This document shows, piece by piece, positions 10,048-20,600 of a stretch of 64,000 nt of DNA (position 1 is the stretch's first letter; each line of letters starts with the position of its first letter). The DNA lies in contig NZ_JH976537.1 of assembly GCF_000309385.1 (NCBI RefSeq), positions 3,840,507 through 3,904,506 of the forward strand, written 5' to 3'. Under the pieces are notes generated by a model. It did no database searches and was not told where the DNA came from. It was given only the letters and a program-made list of their open reading frames with translations. The position numbers and the translations under genes were made by a program. This DNA is from Nodosilinea nodulosa PCC 7104 (lineage in GTDB: Bacteria; Cyanobacteriota; Cyanobacteriia; Phormidesmidales; Phormidesmidaceae).

Positions 10048-11040
10048 CTACGCCGAGGGCTGATCGACGGCTGGTGCCGGTGCGCCTACCGAACGAGTTA
10101 CCTCAATGCCGTTTTGCTCTAGCACAACACTGGGCTCGCTACCGCGTATGTCGATACGCTTAATCAGCACTTGTCCGTTGGCTACGCGCTGGCCGACCTT
10201 AACGTACTGACTGCCCATGGACGTCTGCACCACCGCGAAGTTCTCATTGCCAATGGTCATCACTCCGGTGACTACCACGGCCTCAGCTAGGGTTGGCTGC
10301 GGCAGCGATGGCAGTGGTGCCAGCGGCGGCGTGGCCGGCTTAGCGCCGCCGCGGGCTCCCCCAGAGGTAGAGCCCGATGTAGAACCGGACCCAGCACCCG
10401 GCTGGCCAGGAGCAGTGGCCACAGATGAGCCTCCCCCAGGGGAACTACCAGCGGGTCTGCTACCCGCTGGGGTGGCGGTGCCAGGAGAAGGAGCGCCGGG
10501 CACGGTCGGTGGAGCAACTACCTGGGGTGGCGGTGGAATGGGCACTGCCGCAAAGGGATCGGAACGGCTATTGTTGATCTGCTGAAGGCGCTCATTGGGA
10601 TCGGTGGACTGAATTAAATCAGCCCGAGCAATAGGCGATAGCTGAGGGGCGACGGGAACTAAGGGTTCGGCAAATTCTGCGTCGGGAGGCTGTGCTGACG
10701 TATCGGGCACCGGCACTGACTCAACGGGTGTGTTCTGGGCAGGAACGTTATTTTCGATGGTGCTGCTGACCTGGCCAGCGCGCTGGGCAATAAATGCGCC
10801 CAGCAGCGGTGTGGATAGCAGCATGACCCCAAGCCCGCCAAGGCTCATAATCAGGCCATTGCGAGCCCACTTACGACCCCAAAACTTGATGCAGTAAACC
10901 AGCAGGGCGAAGGGTATAAACAGCGATAGCAAACCCCAGACAGGGCTGACTCGAAACGCGTCTACCAGACTGACAATGCCGCCAGCGGTAGCCAGCAGAA
11001 ACCCCAATACGAACAAGACTACAAACGCGATCGCCCCCAT
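10048..11040 (-). CDS. Membrane protein with PilP/GspC-like C-terminal domain, unknown function
   Basis: A 330-residue protein with two to three N-terminal hydrophobic segments (to about residue 85), a long Pro/Ser/Gly-rich linker (about 95-245) and a small C-terminal beta-type domain. That domain has GVMTIGNENFAVVQ, YVKVGQRV and LIKRIDIRG, and this pattern recalls the SGxM domain of pilus/secretion proteins PilP and GspC. The ATG at 11040 has a perfect AGGAGG seven bases upstream. It lies 88 bases downstream of sigF on the same strand. A pilus role is an inference from the domain shape and the SigF neighbour. Confidence 0.7.
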   Translation of the reverse strand: MGAIAFVVLFVLGFLLATAGGIVSLVDAFRVSPVWGLLSLFIPFALLVYCIKFWGRKWARNGLIMSLGGLGVMLLSTPLLGAFIAQRAGQVSSTIENNVPAQNTPVESVPVPDTSAQPPDAEFAEPLVPVAPQLSPIARADLIQSTDPNERLQQINNSRSDPFAAVPIPPPPQVVAPPTVPGAPSPGTATPAGSRPAGSSPGGGSSVATAPGQPGAGSGSTSGSTSGGARGGAKPATPPLAPLPSLPQPTLAEAVVVTGVMTIGNENFAVVQTSMGSQYVKVGQRVANGQVLIKRIDIRGSEPSVVLEQNGIEVTRSVGAPAPAVDQPSA

Positions 11041-11128
11041 GGCCAAGCCTCCTTGCTTCCCGAGCCGATGTTCATCAACGATAGCTCAATTCTGCCGATG
11101 CGACTCAATTTTGCCGATAGGGAGTGAT

Positions 11129-11908
11129 TTAGGCGATTTCGTCTTCGGTAGCGACCATTAGAGCCTGGAGGTGGGTGAGTCCCTGCTTGACCCGGCGCGA
11201 TACGGTGACGGCGCTGATTCCCATGCGCTCGGCAGTTTCTTTTTGGGTGAGGTCGTAGAGAAAGACAAACTCCAGCACTTCGCGGGTGCGCTGCTCTAGC
11301 TGGTGTAGCGCCTGCTGGAGACGAAGCTGATCTTCCTGGGCTAGCTGAAAGCTTTTATATTTGAGGTCAGGCAGCAGATCGCCCAGACAAGCCGATTCTT
11401 CGTCCTGCACGGGGGCATCCAGGCTGAGCAGCGATCGGTTGCGGTTGGCGAGCTTGACCTCTTGCCATTCGGCTACGGAAATGTCGAGGGCGGCGGCAAT
11501 TTCGTTGTCAGTAGGGCCTCGACCCAGCTCGGCTTGCAGCTGACGAATCACGCGAGTGGACTGGCTTTGGAGCGCTTGCCACCGCCGAGGAATGCGCATG
11601 GAGGTGCTTTTATCGCGCAGATAATGCTGAATTTCGCCCCGAATGTAGGGAATGGCAAAGGAGCTAAAAGCATAGCCTTTGCCCATGTCAAATCGCTCAA
11701 TGGCACGAATTAGACCCAGGCTGCCTACCTGCATGAGGTCATCAAAGGTTTCGGTTGACTGCTGCAGCCACCGATAGGCCTCCCGACGTACCAACCCAAT
11801 GTTGAGCTGTACGAGCTGATTCCTTAAATTGAGATCGGGGTTGTTCTGGTACTGCCGCAGCAGCTCTAGAGTACTGCCTTTAGATTGAAACCGAGAAGTA
11901 GCGGCCAT
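11129..11908 (-). CDS. sigF: RNA polymerase sigma factor SigF (group 3)
   Basis: A 259-residue alternative sigma factor. Region 2 shows FDDLMQVGSLGLIRAIERFD and FSSFAIPYIRGEI; region 3 lies around LGRGPTDNEIAAALD; region 4 has QKETAERMGISAVTVSRRVK as the helix-turn-helix. The overall form is that of the SigF/sporulation-like group 3 factors of cyanobacteria, which in Synechocystis control type IV pili, motility and surface features. The ATG at 11908 gives MAATSRFQSKGST and is preferred to an upstream in-frame TTG. No anti-sigma gene is next to it. Confidence 0.9.
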   Translation of the reverse strand: MAATSRFQSKGSTLELLRQYQNNPDLNLRNQLVQLNIGLVRREAYRWLQQSTETFDDLMQVGSLGLIRAIERFDMGKGYAFSSFAIPYIRGEIQHYLRDKSTSMRIPRRWQALQSQSTRVIRQLQAELGRGPTDNEIAAALDISVAEWQEVKLANRNRSLLSLDAPVQDEESACLGDLLPDLKYKSFQLAQEDQLRLQQALHQLEQRTREVLEFVFLYDLTQKETAERMGISAVTVSRRVKQGLTHLQALMVATEDEIA

Positions 11909-12655
11909 GGCGATTTCAGGAAACGTCAAATCCGACTGGACAAACCGAGAACCGTGCTCCTTTGAATAAGGCGTAACCCTCGAGTAAGGAGTAACCCTGA
12001 TGCTGATGCCGAGCAGAGGAAACTGCTTACCTTAGGTGCCGACAGATGCTCGCTACTCTAATCCAGGTATTCCCCGGTAGTAACAGGTCAGCCCGCAGCA
12101 AGAAGAACCGTGTACTCGTGATATCTAGCCTAAGGTTTGAGGAAAAGGGCCACAATGACGGAACTACGGATAAACCCTGGACTCGCCTAACCAGTATAGA
12201 AGCTGCTGATTCTATTCTCAAAAGCGCTCGTGTTAGTGGCGTCAAAGCGGCAAAATCAGCTGCCTATGAGGCCGATTGACCAGGTTCCTGGCGGTGGCTA
12301 ACCCTTATGAAATAAGGGGTTGGGCTTTGTTTGCAAAATACCTACAGCTCTGTGAACTTTTAGCTAAATTACTGAATTTCATGCGGCCGAGCTAGTCGAG
12401 CTTTATTTTGCTTTCGATGGAAATAGCTGAATTCCCGCAGGGCCGCTGCATCAATGCCCGTGTTTTTACCAGGACGGACATGGAAGTGTTACATAAGTTC
12501 TGATTTGAATTGGGCAAGATCGACCTAGCTGATTGCCCGGCGGCTGGTTTCTCACTCCAGCCTCATCTATGGACGCTGCGAACATGACAGGATAAAAGGA
12601 CGCTGGCGATCGCTGATGTCGCCTTCCCCCGCCGCCCTTCATCCTCAGACGTCGC
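11909..12655. other. Long divergent intergenic region (sigF / msrP)
   Basis: About 750 bases with no supported gene. An open frame at 12046-12279 lacks a ribosome-binding site. A small hairpin (CCCTTAT at 12302-12308 against 12312-12318) is present but has no T-run. The length suggests that the leader and promoter regions of sigF and msrP lie here, but no element could be assigned with confidence. Confidence 0.4.
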
Positions 12656-13645
12656 ATGGTTTTTTTTAAGGCACGCCCTGACTGGCAACGGTCTTCTGCT
12701 CAGGTGACTCCTGAGCAGATATTTTGGCGACGGCGACGGTTTATAGCTTCGCTGATTGGGGCGGGTGTGGGTTTGGCAGCAACCTCTGCTGGGGGGTGCC
12801 AGCGCTCTAAAGCTATGGATGGAGACCTGGAGCGCACCCTGGGGGAACCGCTGGCCGGGGTGCGCCGCAATAGTGCTTTTGCCGATGCGGGGCGAGAACC
12901 CACTCCCCAGCAGTATGCCAGCAGCTACAACAACTACTACGAGTTTGGCGGCAGCAAAAATATTTGGGAGAGCGCTCAGGCGCTGCCTACGAATCCTTGG
13001 GCGCTGGAGGTTGGTGGACTGGTCAAAAATCCAGCTACCTTCGATTTAGACGACCTGACCCAGCGCTTTGAGCTGGAAGAGCGCATCTATCGATTTCGCT
13101 GTGTGGAGGCCTGGGCGATGGTGGTGCCGTGGATTGGCTTCCCCATGCGGGCGCTAATGGCAGTGGTAGAGCCGACGGCGGCGGCCAAGTATGTGCACTT
13201 TACCTCCTACTATGATCCGGCGGTAACCCCTGGCCCCAGTCTTGGCTTCGCCCGCGACCTGCCCTGGCCCTACACTGAGGGGCTGACCGTGGACGAAATG
13301 GCCAATGAACTGGCTTTTTTTGCGGTGGGGGTCTATGGTCGCACTCTGCCAAAACAGCATGGTGCTCCAGTGCGCATGGTGGTGCCCTGGAAGTACGGAT
13401 TTAAGGGAGCTAAGTCCATCGTCAAGATTGAGTTTGTCGCTGAGCAGCCAGCCACCTACTGGAATACCCTGGCTCCCAATGAGTACAAGTTTGAGGCCAA
13501 TGTGGAGCCTGACGTACCTCACCCCCGCTGGTCGCAGAAGAAGGAACGCCTGATTGGCGAAAGTACGGCCATGTTTAGCTGGGAGGAGCAGCCGACGGTG
13601 ATTTACAACGGCTATGGAGAATATGTGGCCGATCTGTACGCGTAG
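12656..13645 (+). CDS. msrP: Protein-methionine-sulfoxide reductase catalytic subunit MsrP
   Basis: A 329-residue molybdoenzyme of the sulfite-oxidase fold that repairs oxidised methionines in exported proteins. The N-terminus has a twin-arginine signal (RRRRFIASLIG, about residues 24-34). The Mo-pterin ligand Cys is in RFRCVEAW at about residue 148, and YYEFGGSKNIW and PRWSQ...ER near the C-terminus are typical of YedY/MsrP. The membrane haem partner MsrQ is not adjacent and must be elsewhere or replaced. mobA for molybdenum cofactor nucleotide addition is 17 kb away, although MsrP itself normally carries the non-nucleotide cofactor. Confidence 0.93.
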   Translation: MVFFKARPDWQRSSAQVTPEQIFWRRRRFIASLIGAGVGLAATSAGGCQRSKAMDGDLERTLGEPLAGVRRNSAFADAGREPTPQQYASSYNNYYEFGGSKNIWESAQALPTNPWALEVGGLVKNPATFDLDDLTQRFELEERIYRFRCVEAWAMVVPWIGFPMRALMAVVEPTAAAKYVHFTSYYDPAVTPGPSLGFARDLPWPYTEGLTVDEMANELAFFAVGVYGRTLPKQHGAPVRMVVPWKYGFKGAKSIVKIEFVAEQPATYWNTLAPNEYKFEANVEPDVPHPRWSQKKERLIGESTAMFSWEEQPTVIYNGYGEYVADLYA

Positions 13646-13704
13646 GTCTGTACGCGTAGGTGACGAGTAGATGCGGGCTGGGGCGATCGCGGAGGGGGGA
13701 TGGT

Positions 13705-14760
13705 TTAGGCGGCGATCGCGGCCCTGATGGCCCCGGCCTCTAGGTCTTTGCCGATGACCACCAGACGGGTGTGGCGCGGCTCGGCAGCCTGCCAGGGGCG
13801 GTCAAAAAAGGAGTCGAACCGCTGGCCTACTCCGTGGACCACCAGCCGCATGGCCTTGTTGGGAACGTAGACAAAGCCCTTAATGCGGTAGATCTCATGG
13901 TTTGCAGCCAGGTGTTCTAGCTTTTCCATGAGCGTCTGGGGGTCAAATCCCTGGTCCAGCACAAGGGGAATAGCCACGATGTCGTCATCGTGGTCGTGGT
14001 CATGGTCGTGATCGTGGTGGCTAGAGCGGTTGTCTAGATCGTCTTCGACGGCGGCGTTGAAGCCCAGCAGTAGCTCGGGGCTAATGGCACTGGAACCTTC
14101 GCCACCGACGATGGAGAGCACCTTGACCGGGCGGGGAAGCTGCTGGTGTAGCCAGGTCTCCACTCGGGCGCGATCGCCTCCGCTCACCTTATCTACCTTG
14201 GTCAGCAGCACCAGGTCGGCGCAGTGGAGCTGGTCTTCGAACAGCTCTTCTAGAGGCGTTTCGTGGTCGAGGCTGTCGTCGGCCTGGCGCTGGGCCTCCA
14301 GGGCAGGCAGATCGCCGACCAGGCTGCCCTCTGCCAGGGCTTCGCAGTCGACCAGGGCGATCACGCTGTCAACGGTGGCCGCAGTGCGAATTTCGGGCCA
14401 GCGAAAGGCCTGCACCAGAGGCTTCGGCAGCGCCAACCCCGAGGTTTCGATTACTATGCAGTCGATCTGATCGCGACGCTCCATTAAAACCTGCATGGTG
14501 GGCAAAAATTCTTCCTGCACCGTGCAGCAGAGGCAGCCGTTGGTAAGTTCAACAATGTTGGCTGCGGCAGGCTGAACCGCTCCGTCTTCGTCGCACACCT
14601 GGCAGCTGCGCAGCAGATCGCCATCGATGCCGACTTCGCCAAACTCGTTGACCAATACGGCAATGCGCCGCCCCTGGGGGTTTTGCAGCAGCTGGCGAAT
14701 CAGGGTGGTTTTGCCAGCCCCAAGAAAACCGGTAATGATGGTAACTGGAATTTTGTGCAT
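13705..14760 (-). CDS. CobW-family GTP-binding metallochaperone
   Basis: A 351-residue G3E GTPase. The P-loop GFLGAGKTT is at 11-19, the metal-binding CxCC motif (CLCC) at about 76-79, the switch segment IETSGLA follows, and LTKVDKV provides base recognition. A His/Asp-rich run (HHDHDHDHDHDDD) at about 245-257 is the flexible metal-binding loop. The C-terminal CobW_C domain begins near ALEHLAANHEIYRIKG. Members deliver Co2+ or Zn2+ to target proteins. At this length and without neighbouring cobalamin genes, the metal cannot be decided. It is divergent from the Uma2 gene. Confidence 0.9.
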   Translation of the reverse strand: MHKIPVTIITGFLGAGKTTLIRQLLQNPQGRRIAVLVNEFGEVGIDGDLLRSCQVCDEDGAVQPAAANIVELTNGCLCCTVQEEFLPTMQVLMERRDQIDCIVIETSGLALPKPLVQAFRWPEIRTAATVDSVIALVDCEALAEGSLVGDLPALEAQRQADDSLDHETPLEELFEDQLHCADLVLLTKVDKVSGGDRARVETWLHQQLPRPVKVLSIVGGEGSSAISPELLLGFNAAVEDDLDNRSSHHDHDHDHDHDDDIVAIPLVLDQGFDPQTLMEKLEHLAANHEIYRIKGFVYVPNKAMRLVVHGVGQRFDSFFDRPWQAAEPRHTRLVVIGKDLEAGAIRAAIAA

Positions 14761-14820
14761 AGCCCGCCAAAAAATCGCTGCCCCTCAACCTAGCACGGAG
14801 GCAGGGGATAGCGGTCTACA

Positions 14821-15414
14821 ATGGCTACAATTCAACCCGTCTGGCCAATGGTACGAACTCCTGCCAAAACCATTACCCTAGCTGAGTTTCTGCAACAGCC
14901 AGAGACCAAGCCCGGGCGCGAATACATCGACGGCCAGATCATTCAAAAGCCAATGCCCCAGGGACAGCACAGCCGCATCCAGCAAAAACTGATCAATGCT
15001 ATCAATGCGGTCACTGAAGACGATCGCATTGCTCTGGCCCTGCCCGAACTACGCTGTACGTTTGGCGGCAGATCCATTATTCCCGATGTGTCTGCGTTCC
15101 GCTGGCAGCGATTGCCCACAAATGACGATGGCACCATTGCCAATACGTTTAGCGCTGCCCCTGACTGGACAATTGAAATTCTTAGCCCCGAGCAGTCTTC
15201 CACGCGGGTGGTGAGCAACATTTTGCACTGTCTTAACCACGGCGGGCTGGGAGGGTGGCTAGTTGACCCCAACGAGAATTTGGTGCAAGTTTACCTGCCT
15301 GACCAGCTACCCACCTCCCTAGAAGCGGCAGAGAATGAGCTGACCATGACGGACCTGGCTCCGGCTCTAATGCTGACTGTGGGGCAGGTATTTGGCTGGC
15401 TACGAATAGGGTAA
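14821..15414 (+). CDS. Uma2-family (DUF820) putative nuclease
   Basis: A 197-residue protein of the PD-(D/E)xK superfamily family that is hugely expanded in cyanobacteria. It has the usual opening (TLAEFLQQPETKPGREYIDG), then SIIPDVSAFRW with the conserved Asp, and DWTIEILSPEQS with the Glu. The usual lysine after the Glu position appears replaced or shifted (SSTRVVSN), so catalytic activity is uncertain. Biological role and substrate are unknown for the family. It is a single gene, divergent from the cobW-like gene with 60 bases between the starts. Confidence 0.85.
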   Translation: MATIQPVWPMVRTPAKTITLAEFLQQPETKPGREYIDGQIIQKPMPQGQHSRIQQKLINAINAVTEDDRIALALPELRCTFGGRSIIPDVSAFRWQRLPTNDDGTIANTFSAAPDWTIEILSPEQSSTRVVSNILHCLNHGGLGGWLVDPNENLVQVYLPDQLPTSLEAAENELTMTDLAPALMLTVGQVFGWLRIG

Positions 15415-15607
15415 ACGCTGCTCAAGCCTTTGTAGAAGAGCTTGGTAGCCGCAACAAAATCAAAATCCCGGCTGCTTCATCATAGCCCACCCTACAGCGG
15501 CACAGCTGCTGGATTTAGGCCGATATCTTCTTGCTTCGAATTCTCCTTGAGCTGTTGGGTGCGATCGACGGATGAAGGCCATGCGATCGCATTCCCCGCC
15601 TAGCGAT

Positions 15608-16042
15608 CTATTCAGCGTCCCCCACCTGCTTTTGGTCAACCTCGCCAAAGATGGCGCTGGGGTGGCAGTAGTACTTAAATTCCAGCAGGTTGTAGAAGGG
15701 GTCTTGCAAAAAGAAGGTGCGATGCTCCAGCGTTGTGTCGGGGAAGCGCCGCTTTTCGCCCTGGTGAAAGCTGAGCTTTTGCCCCTGAGCCCGGTGCAGC
15801 AGAGATTCCCAGTCGGTCTCGGCCATGAATACCAGGCCAAAGTGGCGCGGGTAAATGCCTTTTTGGGGAGCCAGGTCAGCGGTGGTGTGGGCCACTAGCT
15901 GGTGGCCGTGCAGGTTGAGAATGAGGGAGTTGGGGGTTTCTCGCCCTGGCTGGCAGCCCAGGCCGTCGACGTAAAATTCTTTGGTGGTAGGAATGTCGGC
16001 TACGGGAAACGCAAGGTGAAAGAGAACGGCGGCGGAATCCAT
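15608..16042 (-). CDS. VOC-superfamily (glyoxalase/dioxygenase-like) protein
   Basis: A 144-residue vicinal-oxygen-chelate protein. It opens with the metal-ligand region LFHLAFPVADI and FYVDGLGC and closes with FFLQDPFYNLLEFKYY, where the Glu of LEFK is the usual third or fourth ligand. A His occurs in the N-terminal half (FHLAF) and another in RHFGLVF. Close relatives in cyanobacteria are annotated as glyoxalase-like dioxygenases, and the substrate is unknown. It is the last of a co-directional run (tamB, lepB, unknown, VOC). Confidence 0.83.
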   Translation of the reverse strand: MDSAAVLFHLAFPVADIPTTKEFYVDGLGCQPGRETPNSLILNLHGHQLVAHTTADLAPQKGIYPRHFGLVFMAETDWESLLHRAQGQKLSFHQGEKRRFPDTTLEHRTFFLQDPFYNLLEFKYYCHPSAIFGEVDQKQVGDAE

Positions 16043-16120
16043 AGGAGGAGAGCAAAGGGAAACTGGGCGAGCCGTACAGGCTGGAGAATGATACGGGGAA
16101 GATCGCTCTGAGCGATCGCC

Positions 16121-16732
16121 CTAGGCTACTACCTTGCGATCGACGGCGTTGAGCAGAGCCTTGAGGGCTGTGTCTTCGGCCTGGCTGATCTGGTGGTCGA
16201 GCAGGGCGATGTGAATGGCTTTAGACAGCACAAAGGCGGCCACCTCGGGTTCTAGCTGCTCGACCAAAAGTTCCATGGGCATAGGGACTTTTAGGGCGCT
16301 TTGGATGCCCACCAGCATGGCCTGGTCCATACCCATGGCCGTCAGCCGGGGCTGTAGATCGGCCCATTCTGCGATGGGGTCTTGGCCACTGGCCTGGAGA
16401 ATGGACGCCAGCAGCCGCTGCACCTTACTCTGCTGGGCAATGGACATGGCCGCATAGGTGAGGGCGTCTTCTTCGGCCGTAGTAGTCCTATCCTGGTTGA
16501 GGTTGTTGAGAATTTGCTGCCACTCGGCTTCGGTGCACTGCTCGGGTTTGCCCACGCAAAGCGATACCTGAATGCGGTTGCCCGTGGTTTGCAGCTGGGT
16601 AACCTCCGCATGGATGCCCAAATAGCCCAGCCACTGAGACACCATGCCCACCAGTTTGCCGCTGGCTGACTGCGCCTGGGCGAGCATTTGAACCTGGCTG
16701 CGCACCAGGGGACGAACAAGCTGTACGAGCAT
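16121..16732 (-). CDS. Conserved protein of unknown function (TerB-like tail)
   Basis: A 203-residue soluble, mostly helical protein. The N-terminus carries a long amphipathic helix and Gln-rich text, and the C-terminal ~80 residues (AAFVLSKAIHIALLDHQISQ and on) look like a TerB-type helical bundle with an acidic D-x-x-I-x-x-x-E step. It lies between lepB and the VOC gene in a co-directional run, with gaps of 147 and 78 bases. I cannot name a function. The TerB resemblance is only a fold-level guess. Confidence 0.65.
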   Translation of the reverse strand: MLVQLVRPLVRSQVQMLAQAQSASGKLVGMVSQWLGYLGIHAEVTQLQTTGNRIQVSLCVGKPEQCTEAEWQQILNNLNQDRTTTAEEDALTYAAMSIAQQSKVQRLLASILQASGQDPIAEWADLQPRLTAMGMDQAMLVGIQSALKVPMPMELLVEQLEPEVAAFVLSKAIHIALLDHQISQAEDTALKALLNAVDRKVVA

Positions 16733-16879
16733 AGGGGCTTCCTCAAGACCGCTTTGATCTTACACAACCCTTCCGCCTGTGGTGGTAGTGCAGTACGCCA
16801 TTGGGCCAGAGCCCAGGCCGGGTAAGAGCAGACGTTAGAACGGCTTACGGTCGGCTGAAAAGACCAGAGGACCCTGGAT

Positions 16880-17500
16880 CTAGCCGACGGGGCCGAGGCG
16901 ATCGAGGGGCCAGAAGCGGAACCGAGCGCGGCCAATAATGTTTTGCTGGGGCAGCCCGCCCCACACGTGGGAGTCGTTGCTGTCGTTGCGGTTGTCGCCC
17001 ATGACAAAGACCTGCCCCGGTGGCACCGTGACCGGCTCTAGGGCGTAGGCGGGGGGCTCTAGGATGTAGGGCTCTTGCAGGGGCTGCCCGTCGATTCTGA
17101 CCTGTCCCTGCACGACTTCAACCGTTTGGCCCGGCTCGCCAATCACGCGTTTGATAAAGGCCTGGCTGGGTTCGTAGCCCAGGCGGGTGAGCTGCGGCGG
17201 CGGGGCAAACACCACGATGTCGCCCCGGTGGGGGGGGTGCCAGCGGTAGCTGACTTTGTCGACCAGCAGGCGATCGCCGATGTGCAGGGTCGGGTCCATG
17301 GAGTTGGAGGGAATATAGCGGGGTTCTGCAATCAGCACCCGAACGGTGAGGGCGATCGCCAGCGCGATCGCCAGCACCCGCAGGTTTCCCCACTGACCAG
17401 ACCAGAGCGATCGCCAGCGCGGCCCAGCGCCGCTGGGCGGATGGGCAATCTCATCCTCGGTGGCAGGCGGTGGGGAAGGGTTAGGTAGCTTGGGATTCAT
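16880..17500 (-). CDS. lepB: Signal peptidase I
   Basis: A 206-residue membrane serine protease that removes signal peptides on the outer face of the plasma or thylakoid membrane. A Pro-rich cytoplasmic N-terminus is followed by one membrane helix (about 41-58). The catalytic Ser67 is in SNSMDPTL, general base Lys117 in FIKRVIG, and box E is GDNRNDSNDSHVWG (about 168-181). The length and one-span topology fit cyanobacterial LepB paralogues. It follows the tamB gene on the same strand at 105 bases. Confidence 0.94.
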   Translation of the reverse strand: MNPKLPNPSPPPATEDEIAHPPSGAGPRWRSLWSGQWGNLRVLAIALAIALTVRVLIAEPRYIPSNSMDPTLHIGDRLLVDKVSYRWHPPHRGDIVVFAPPPQLTRLGYEPSQAFIKRVIGEPGQTVEVVQGQVRIDGQPLQEPYILEPPAYALEPVTVPPGQVFVMGDNRNDSNDSHVWGGLPQQNIIGRARFRFWPLDRLGPVG

Positions 17501-17605
17501 AGGTGGTAAACAGCGGTGGAGTGGGGGACATTGCCCCTCTGGAATTAACCTGTGGCATTAACCTTACAGGGGATACAGGGGCAAAGGCACTCTTTCGCCG
17601 CCGGG

Positions 17606-20600
17606 CTAGAACCGAAATTCTAAAATTGCCCCCGTGTTTTCATTAAACTGCTCGTAGCTGGTGATCGCCCGCAGGGTGATCTGGTCATTGATGCGATAGC
17701 GCACGCTAAAGACAGCGGGAGTAACGGTCGTAAACACCTTCTGCACCGATACCGAAATGCTGGGCGAAAAATTAAACCCAAGTTCACCCCCAATATCGAT
17801 GGCTCCCGATTGCTGGCTGCCCGGCGGCGATGCCGAAAACAGACGCAGATCGGTGCGCTCTAGGCCCGACCCCAAAATATTTTGCAGGTTGTTGAGCAGG
17901 GCCGATCCGGCAAAGGCCAGCAGCCCCTGAAACCCGTCGCCGCCGCCCGACACACTGCCCAGGGTAGACTCCAGGGCGGCTAAAAAACCGCCGCTGATCA
18001 GGGCTACTATTTCGCCCTCGGAGCGGGGTGGGGAGCTGCTTAGCTCTACCCCTTGCAGGTTGACCACTCGGCTGACCCGACCGTTGACCGTAGCGCGAAT
18101 TCTGACCGTCTGTACCCCCGCCTGGGTCAGGCCCAGCTGATCGATTCTAGACTCGCTGATTTCGTTGCGGGGGAAGGGGGTGGCCGTCGACAGGGACGCG
18201 CCAGCGCCAGCGCTGTCGGGCACGGCCGCCGTCAGGGTGGCCACCAGGTAGGGGTCAATGGTTTCGTCTAGGTCGCTAAACTCGGCGTAGTTTTCATCGC
18301 CGGTGAGCCGGAACTCAGTAGTCAGCAGGTTAATCCGGCCTGAGGGCAGGTTGATGCGGCCAATGGGCTTAATATTTGGGGCCGTGCCGACCAAATCTAG
18401 GGATCCCTCAGCGCGCACATCGACAATGCCTGGAATGGCAAGACGTACATTGTCGGCCAAGACCAGCTGAAAATTGTCGAGCACGGGGGGAATCGGATCG
18501 AAGATGCTGGGCTCGCGCGTGGCGCTAAAGGTCGCAGGGGTGGCGCCACTGCGGGCGTCAGGCAGCGTCAGCACGCCGTTGGAGAGCCTGATCTCGCCGT
18601 CGACCACCGGGGGCAGCAAAAATACACTGCCTCCCACCGTAACGTTGCCGTCTACCCGCCCCCGGTAGGTGCCCGAGGGATTGCGCAGGTCTAGGGCAAT
18701 GTTGTCGAGGGTAACGTGAAAGGGGCGATCGCCCTCCGGGGCCAGGGCGGTGCTGCTGCTGTCAAAGAGCCCTGGGGCCAGATCTTGCACCGAGGGCAGC
18801 AGTTTGAGATTGCCCTCAGCGACCACTTTGCCGTTGCTAAAGTCACCCTGTAGATTTTGAAAATCGAGCACTAGGCCGTCGGTGTAGACCGAGCGGGCCA
18901 CATCGGTGGCAGAACTATCGACCACCTGAATTTTTCCCTGGATGTTGGTCAGAGGTTCGGGCAGGCTGCGGGAGCTAATGGTCACGCCGTCCAGATTGGC
19001 CTCTCCGGTGACCCTGAGAGTGGTAAGCGCCTCTTGAATTGATTTGTTCGTCGGCCACCGGCCTTTCACGGCCAGGTTGAGATTGGCTGAGCCTGACTCC
19101 CAGGTGACGGCCTGGGTGAGCAGGTTGATCAGGGCAAAGCCGTCGTCGCGCATGCGGAGGGTGATGTTGACCGTATCGGTCTCGGGCTGCTGGCTGAGAC
19201 CGGGCAGCGGTAGCGGGATGCTGGCCACCAGCCGCAGCGGATCTTCGACCTGCTCATTGACCGCGACTCGACTGATGAGATTGAGGCGGGCTTTGTCATA
19301 GCTGAAGTTGGCGGTGGCCAGGTCAATGGTGTTGCGGTTTATGGTGGCTTCGTTGACCGCCAGTTGTCCGCGCACCTGGGGATTGGCCAGGGTGCCGGTG
19401 AGGGTAGCCCCCAGGTTCATGAGGCCGTTGAGGTTGTCGGGAAGCCGCAGGGGCTGGCGCAAAGCCTCTAGGGGCACGTCGCTGACCTCTAAACGCATGG
19501 TGTGGTTTTCGGCATCGTCGGGGTCGAGACTAAACTCGCCGTTGAGGGTAGCCAGGGCCACCCCCTGCTGGGTTGTCGCCGAAAAATCTGAAAAATCTGA
19601 CCGCAGACTGACTGGGTTGAGGCGAATGACGCTGTCCTGGTAGCTGCCCTGGGCCACGACTTCGTCAACCCGATAGACGGCACCGTTGCTGCCATCGGGC
19701 TTGCCCCAGACCCAGTTGGCCCCGGCCAGGTCAAAGGTGACGTTGAGGTCGTCGGGAATCGCGCCACTGGCGGTGACGGTGCCGGAGAAGCTGCCCACCA
19801 GTTCTTCTAGCGGCGGTAGTGGGGCGGCCTCGGACTGGGCCGCCAGCATGTCTTGCAGCTCTTGGACCTCGGCCAGGCGGCGCAGCTGGTCGAGCAGGCT
19901 GGCCTTGCGATCGCCCACGGGTTTAACTTCCTCCAGGGAGGCCACATCGGCGGCGGTGGCGGGCCGATACCAGTCGGGCGGCTGGAGGATATTGAACCGA
20001 AAATCGGACCGCTCAAAAATGAGCAGGGTTTGCAAAATCTCTTGAATTTGGCCATTTTCAACCTTCAGCTGGCCGTTGATCTGGGGCGTATCGCCCAGGG
20101 CGTAGGTGCCGCTGACTAGGTAGCGGCTGAGCCCCGAGGCTGACTCAAGCGTCACTCCCGCCAGGCCAAAAACACTGTTGGCGTAGGTAACGGTGCCCCG
20201 TAGACGACCGTAGCGGGTTTCCTCGGCCGGGCGCTCGGGGGCGTTGGGATCGATGGCCACAACGGTGGTTTCCGTCGGCAGCCGGATGTAGCTAATGCTG
20301 GGATCTTGGATGTCGAAGGTGGCCCGCAGGGTGGGCTGGCGCAGGTTGGCAACAATCTGCGCCGAGGTGATCAGGCCGCCCACGCGGCCAACACCGTTGA
20401 CGCCCGCTTGGGGCAGTCTGAGGTCATCAATGGGAAGATTTTCGACGCTGGCGTAGAGGGTGTCGGCCTGGGTATAGCCTGTGGCTAGGGCCTCGCCGCT
20501 GCGGACCTCAAAGGTGAGGTCGCGTTGGTTGGAAGCCGGCCCTTGGGGACCATCGCCCTGGGCGCTGGCCACGTAGACGCGATCGCCGCCGCCGGTCAGG

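Noticed and set aside
12046..12279. 77-codon open frame upstream of msrP
   Set aside because: No ribosome-binding site, poor coding character and no recognisable motif; treated as intergenic.
12302..12318. CCCTTAT/ATAAGGG hairpin considered as a terminator
   Set aside because: Stem is short and there is no T-run on either side.
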